A DNA stretch of 33,019 bases, taken from Bacillota bacterium (GTDB lineage: Bacteria; Bacillota; Sulfobacillia; Sulfobacillales; Sulfobacillaceae). This document shows, piece after piece, positions 32,139-33,019 of the stretch (positions are counted from its first letter, which is position 1; every line of letters begins with the position of its first letter). Location: NCBI GenBank assembly GCA_021792935.1, contig JAJYTS010000013.1, positions 1-33,019 on the forward strand. Reading direction: 5' to 3'. The notes under the pieces are model-generated. The model had not been told where the DNA came from. It saw nothing but the letters and a program-made list of their open reading frames with translations, and ran no database searches. The position numbers were made by a program, and so were the translations under genes.

Positions 32139-32167
32139 TTGACAGGCGAACCCGAATGGTGTCGAAT
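32139..32167 (+). promoter_or_regulatory. Promoter for the small membrane-protein gene
   Basis: A perfect -35 box TTGACA (32139-32144), a 17-bp spacer and TCGAAT (32162-32167; four of six) lie upstream of the gene at 32204. Transcription is expected near 32174, leaving a 30-base leader with AAGGAGGT at 32190-32199. Confidence 0.6.
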
Positions 32168-32203
32168 TAGGACAAACACGAGCGCCTTCCCAAGGAGGTA
32201 AAC

Positions 32204-32422
32204 ATGGCCTCATCACAGCCCTCGCGACGCCAACGGCGAGATGTCCGCACCCCAACCGAGGCCTCCTCCCCCGACAGCCGGGCGGAGCGCAATCGGCTGC
32301 GCCGCGAGCAAGCCATGGAAAAGCAATTCAACTGGCTGTTCGTGCTGGTGGTGGCGGCCATCACTCTCTACCTTTTAAGCCGCACCGCCTGGGGCATCGC
32401 CCTAATCCACCGCTTTTTCTAG
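32204..32422 (+). CDS. Small basic single-pass membrane protein, unknown function
   Basis: This is a 72-residue protein of a kind I do not recognise. It has a near-perfect ribosome binding site (AAGGAGGT, seven bases before the ATG) and its own promoter, so it is very probably expressed. Residues 1-40 are charged and polar with many Arg (SRRQRRDVR, RAERNRLRRE) and probably face the cytoplasm. Residues 44-60 (WLFVLVVAAITLYLLS) form one membrane helix, and the tail is short (IALIHRFF). It is divergent from rapZ and overlaps the 3' end of the HAD gene by 21 bp on the opposite strand. Confidence 0.8.
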   Translation: MASSQPSRRQRRDVRTPTEASSPDSRAERNRLRREQAMEKQFNWLFVLVVAAITLYLLSRTAWGIALIHRFF

Positions 32423-33019
32423 GACCCAGCGTTCAAGCGCAATGGCGGCGCCATCGTCATTGACAAATGAGGTTACCGCATCAGCGGCTGCTTTCACCTC
32501 AGCCGACGCCTGCCCCATCGCGACTCCCCAGCCCGCCCACCGCAGCATGTCAATGTCATTTTCGGCGTCACCCATGGCAAAAACTTGTTCTTGCGGCACT
32601 CCCAGAATATCGGCGGCAATCTTCAGTCCCGTAGACTTGCCCACGTCGCCATTAACCAACTCCAGATAGTCCGACTGGGATTTAAAAATACGAATGGCGT
32701 GGGGCCTCAGTATGGCTTCCAATTCTCCCCGCAGGCCATCCAGCAGCAATGATTCGCCTTGCAGCAAAATCTTCATCGGGGGCTCTGGCCAATCCGTTAT
32801 TTCCGCGGGGCCGCGAATCCATGCGGGAATATGATGCAGCTCAATATAATGACGCACGCGAGGGTCTTCCCGCGACACCCATAATTCCTCACCCACATAA
32901 ACCTGAGTCAATACATCGTGATCAATGGCCCATTGCACCGCCAACCGCGCCCCGTCATCGGGCAGGGTAGTTTTAGCCACCACCCGTTTTTCCGGCATTT
33001 GCACCACCGTCGCGCCTTG
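32402..33019 (-). CDS. Cof-type HAD-superfamily phosphatase (partial at right edge)
   Basis: This is the C-terminal 205 residues of a Cof/YidA-like sugar- or nucleotide-phosphate phosphatase. The reading frame continues to the last base of the window, so the N-terminal DxDGT nucleophile motif is outside. Visible are the cap domain (residues leading to FKSQSDYLELVNGDVGKSTGL, where the Lys of the third HAD motif lies) and the GDAENDIDML motif IV, with AGWGVAMGQA following. These are all typical of the IIB subclass. Substrate is unknown. A GTG at 33007 is not a real start, because upstream codons read on in the usual family pattern. Confidence 0.9.
   Translation of the reverse strand, partial: QGATVVQMPEKRVVAKTTLPDDGARLAVQWAIDHDVLTQVYVGEELWVSREDPRVRHYIELHHIPAWIRGPAEITDWPEPPMKILLQGESLLLDGLRGELEAILRPHAIRIFKSQSDYLELVNGDVGKSTGLKIAADILGVPQEQVFAMGDAENDIDMLRWAGWGVAMGQASAEVKAAADAVTSFVNDDGAAIALERWVLEKAVD

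Noticed and set aside
1-33019. tRNA or rRNA genes, CRISPR arrays, insertion sequences and phage genes
   Set aside because: None was recognised on either strand by reading. No regular repeat-spacer pattern, transposase motif or tRNA T-loop pattern was seen.

Overview
The window looks like chromosomal DNA of a deep-branching Bacillota, probably a Sulfobacillus-like or related thermo-acidophilic lineage. The phylum rests on two gene orders read directly, cdaA-cdaR-glmM-[glmS ribozyme]-glmS and rapZ-yvcK-whiA, and on strong GGAGG-type ribosome binding sites. The genus is inferred from general impression only. Genes are densely packed, with many ATGA, TTGA or TAATG stop/start overlaps.

Layout. 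(1) 1-3515, minus strand: cell-wall precursor and c-di-AMP operon cdaA, cdaR, glmM, a glmS ribozyme, and the first 68 codons of glmS running off the left edge. (2) 3590-5324, plus strand: a divergent promoter and a UbiB/ABC1 atypical kinase. (3) 5496-13006, plus strand: a complete membrane-bound nitrate reductase operon narGHJI followed by a TDT (TehA/Mae1/SLAC1-type) transporter; no NarK is present. (4) 13079-14262: a small accessory island with a Phd/YefM-RelE/ParE toxin-antitoxin pair under its own promoter and palindrome, then about 530 bp of apparently decayed DNA holding a short degenerate copy of the TDT gene. (5) 14263-28964, minus strand: a long respiratory operon, nuoA-C-D-E-G-H-I-J-K-L-M-N, then a long-chain polyprenyl diphosphate synthase, the redox sensor Rex and an EamA transporter. 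(6) 29086-32087, minus strand: rapZ-yvcK-whiA. (7) A small basic single-helix membrane protein (plus strand) that overlaps tail-to-tail with a partial Cof-type HAD phosphatase leaving the right edge.

Functional picture: electrons from NADH could enter through complex I, pass to a menaquinone-type quinone (polyprenyl synthase, UbiB) and leave to nitrate through NarGHI. Rex, which senses NADH/NAD+, lies just downstream of nuo.

The main anomaly is that the complex I cluster lacks nuoB and nuoF at the two places where they are normally found. The nuoA-nuoC junction holds a 32-codon reading frame coupled at both ends to its neighbours. The nuoE-nuoG junction holds 143 bp in an otherwise gap-free stretch. 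Either both genes are elsewhere in the genome, or the complex is unusual, or this assembly carries two deletions.
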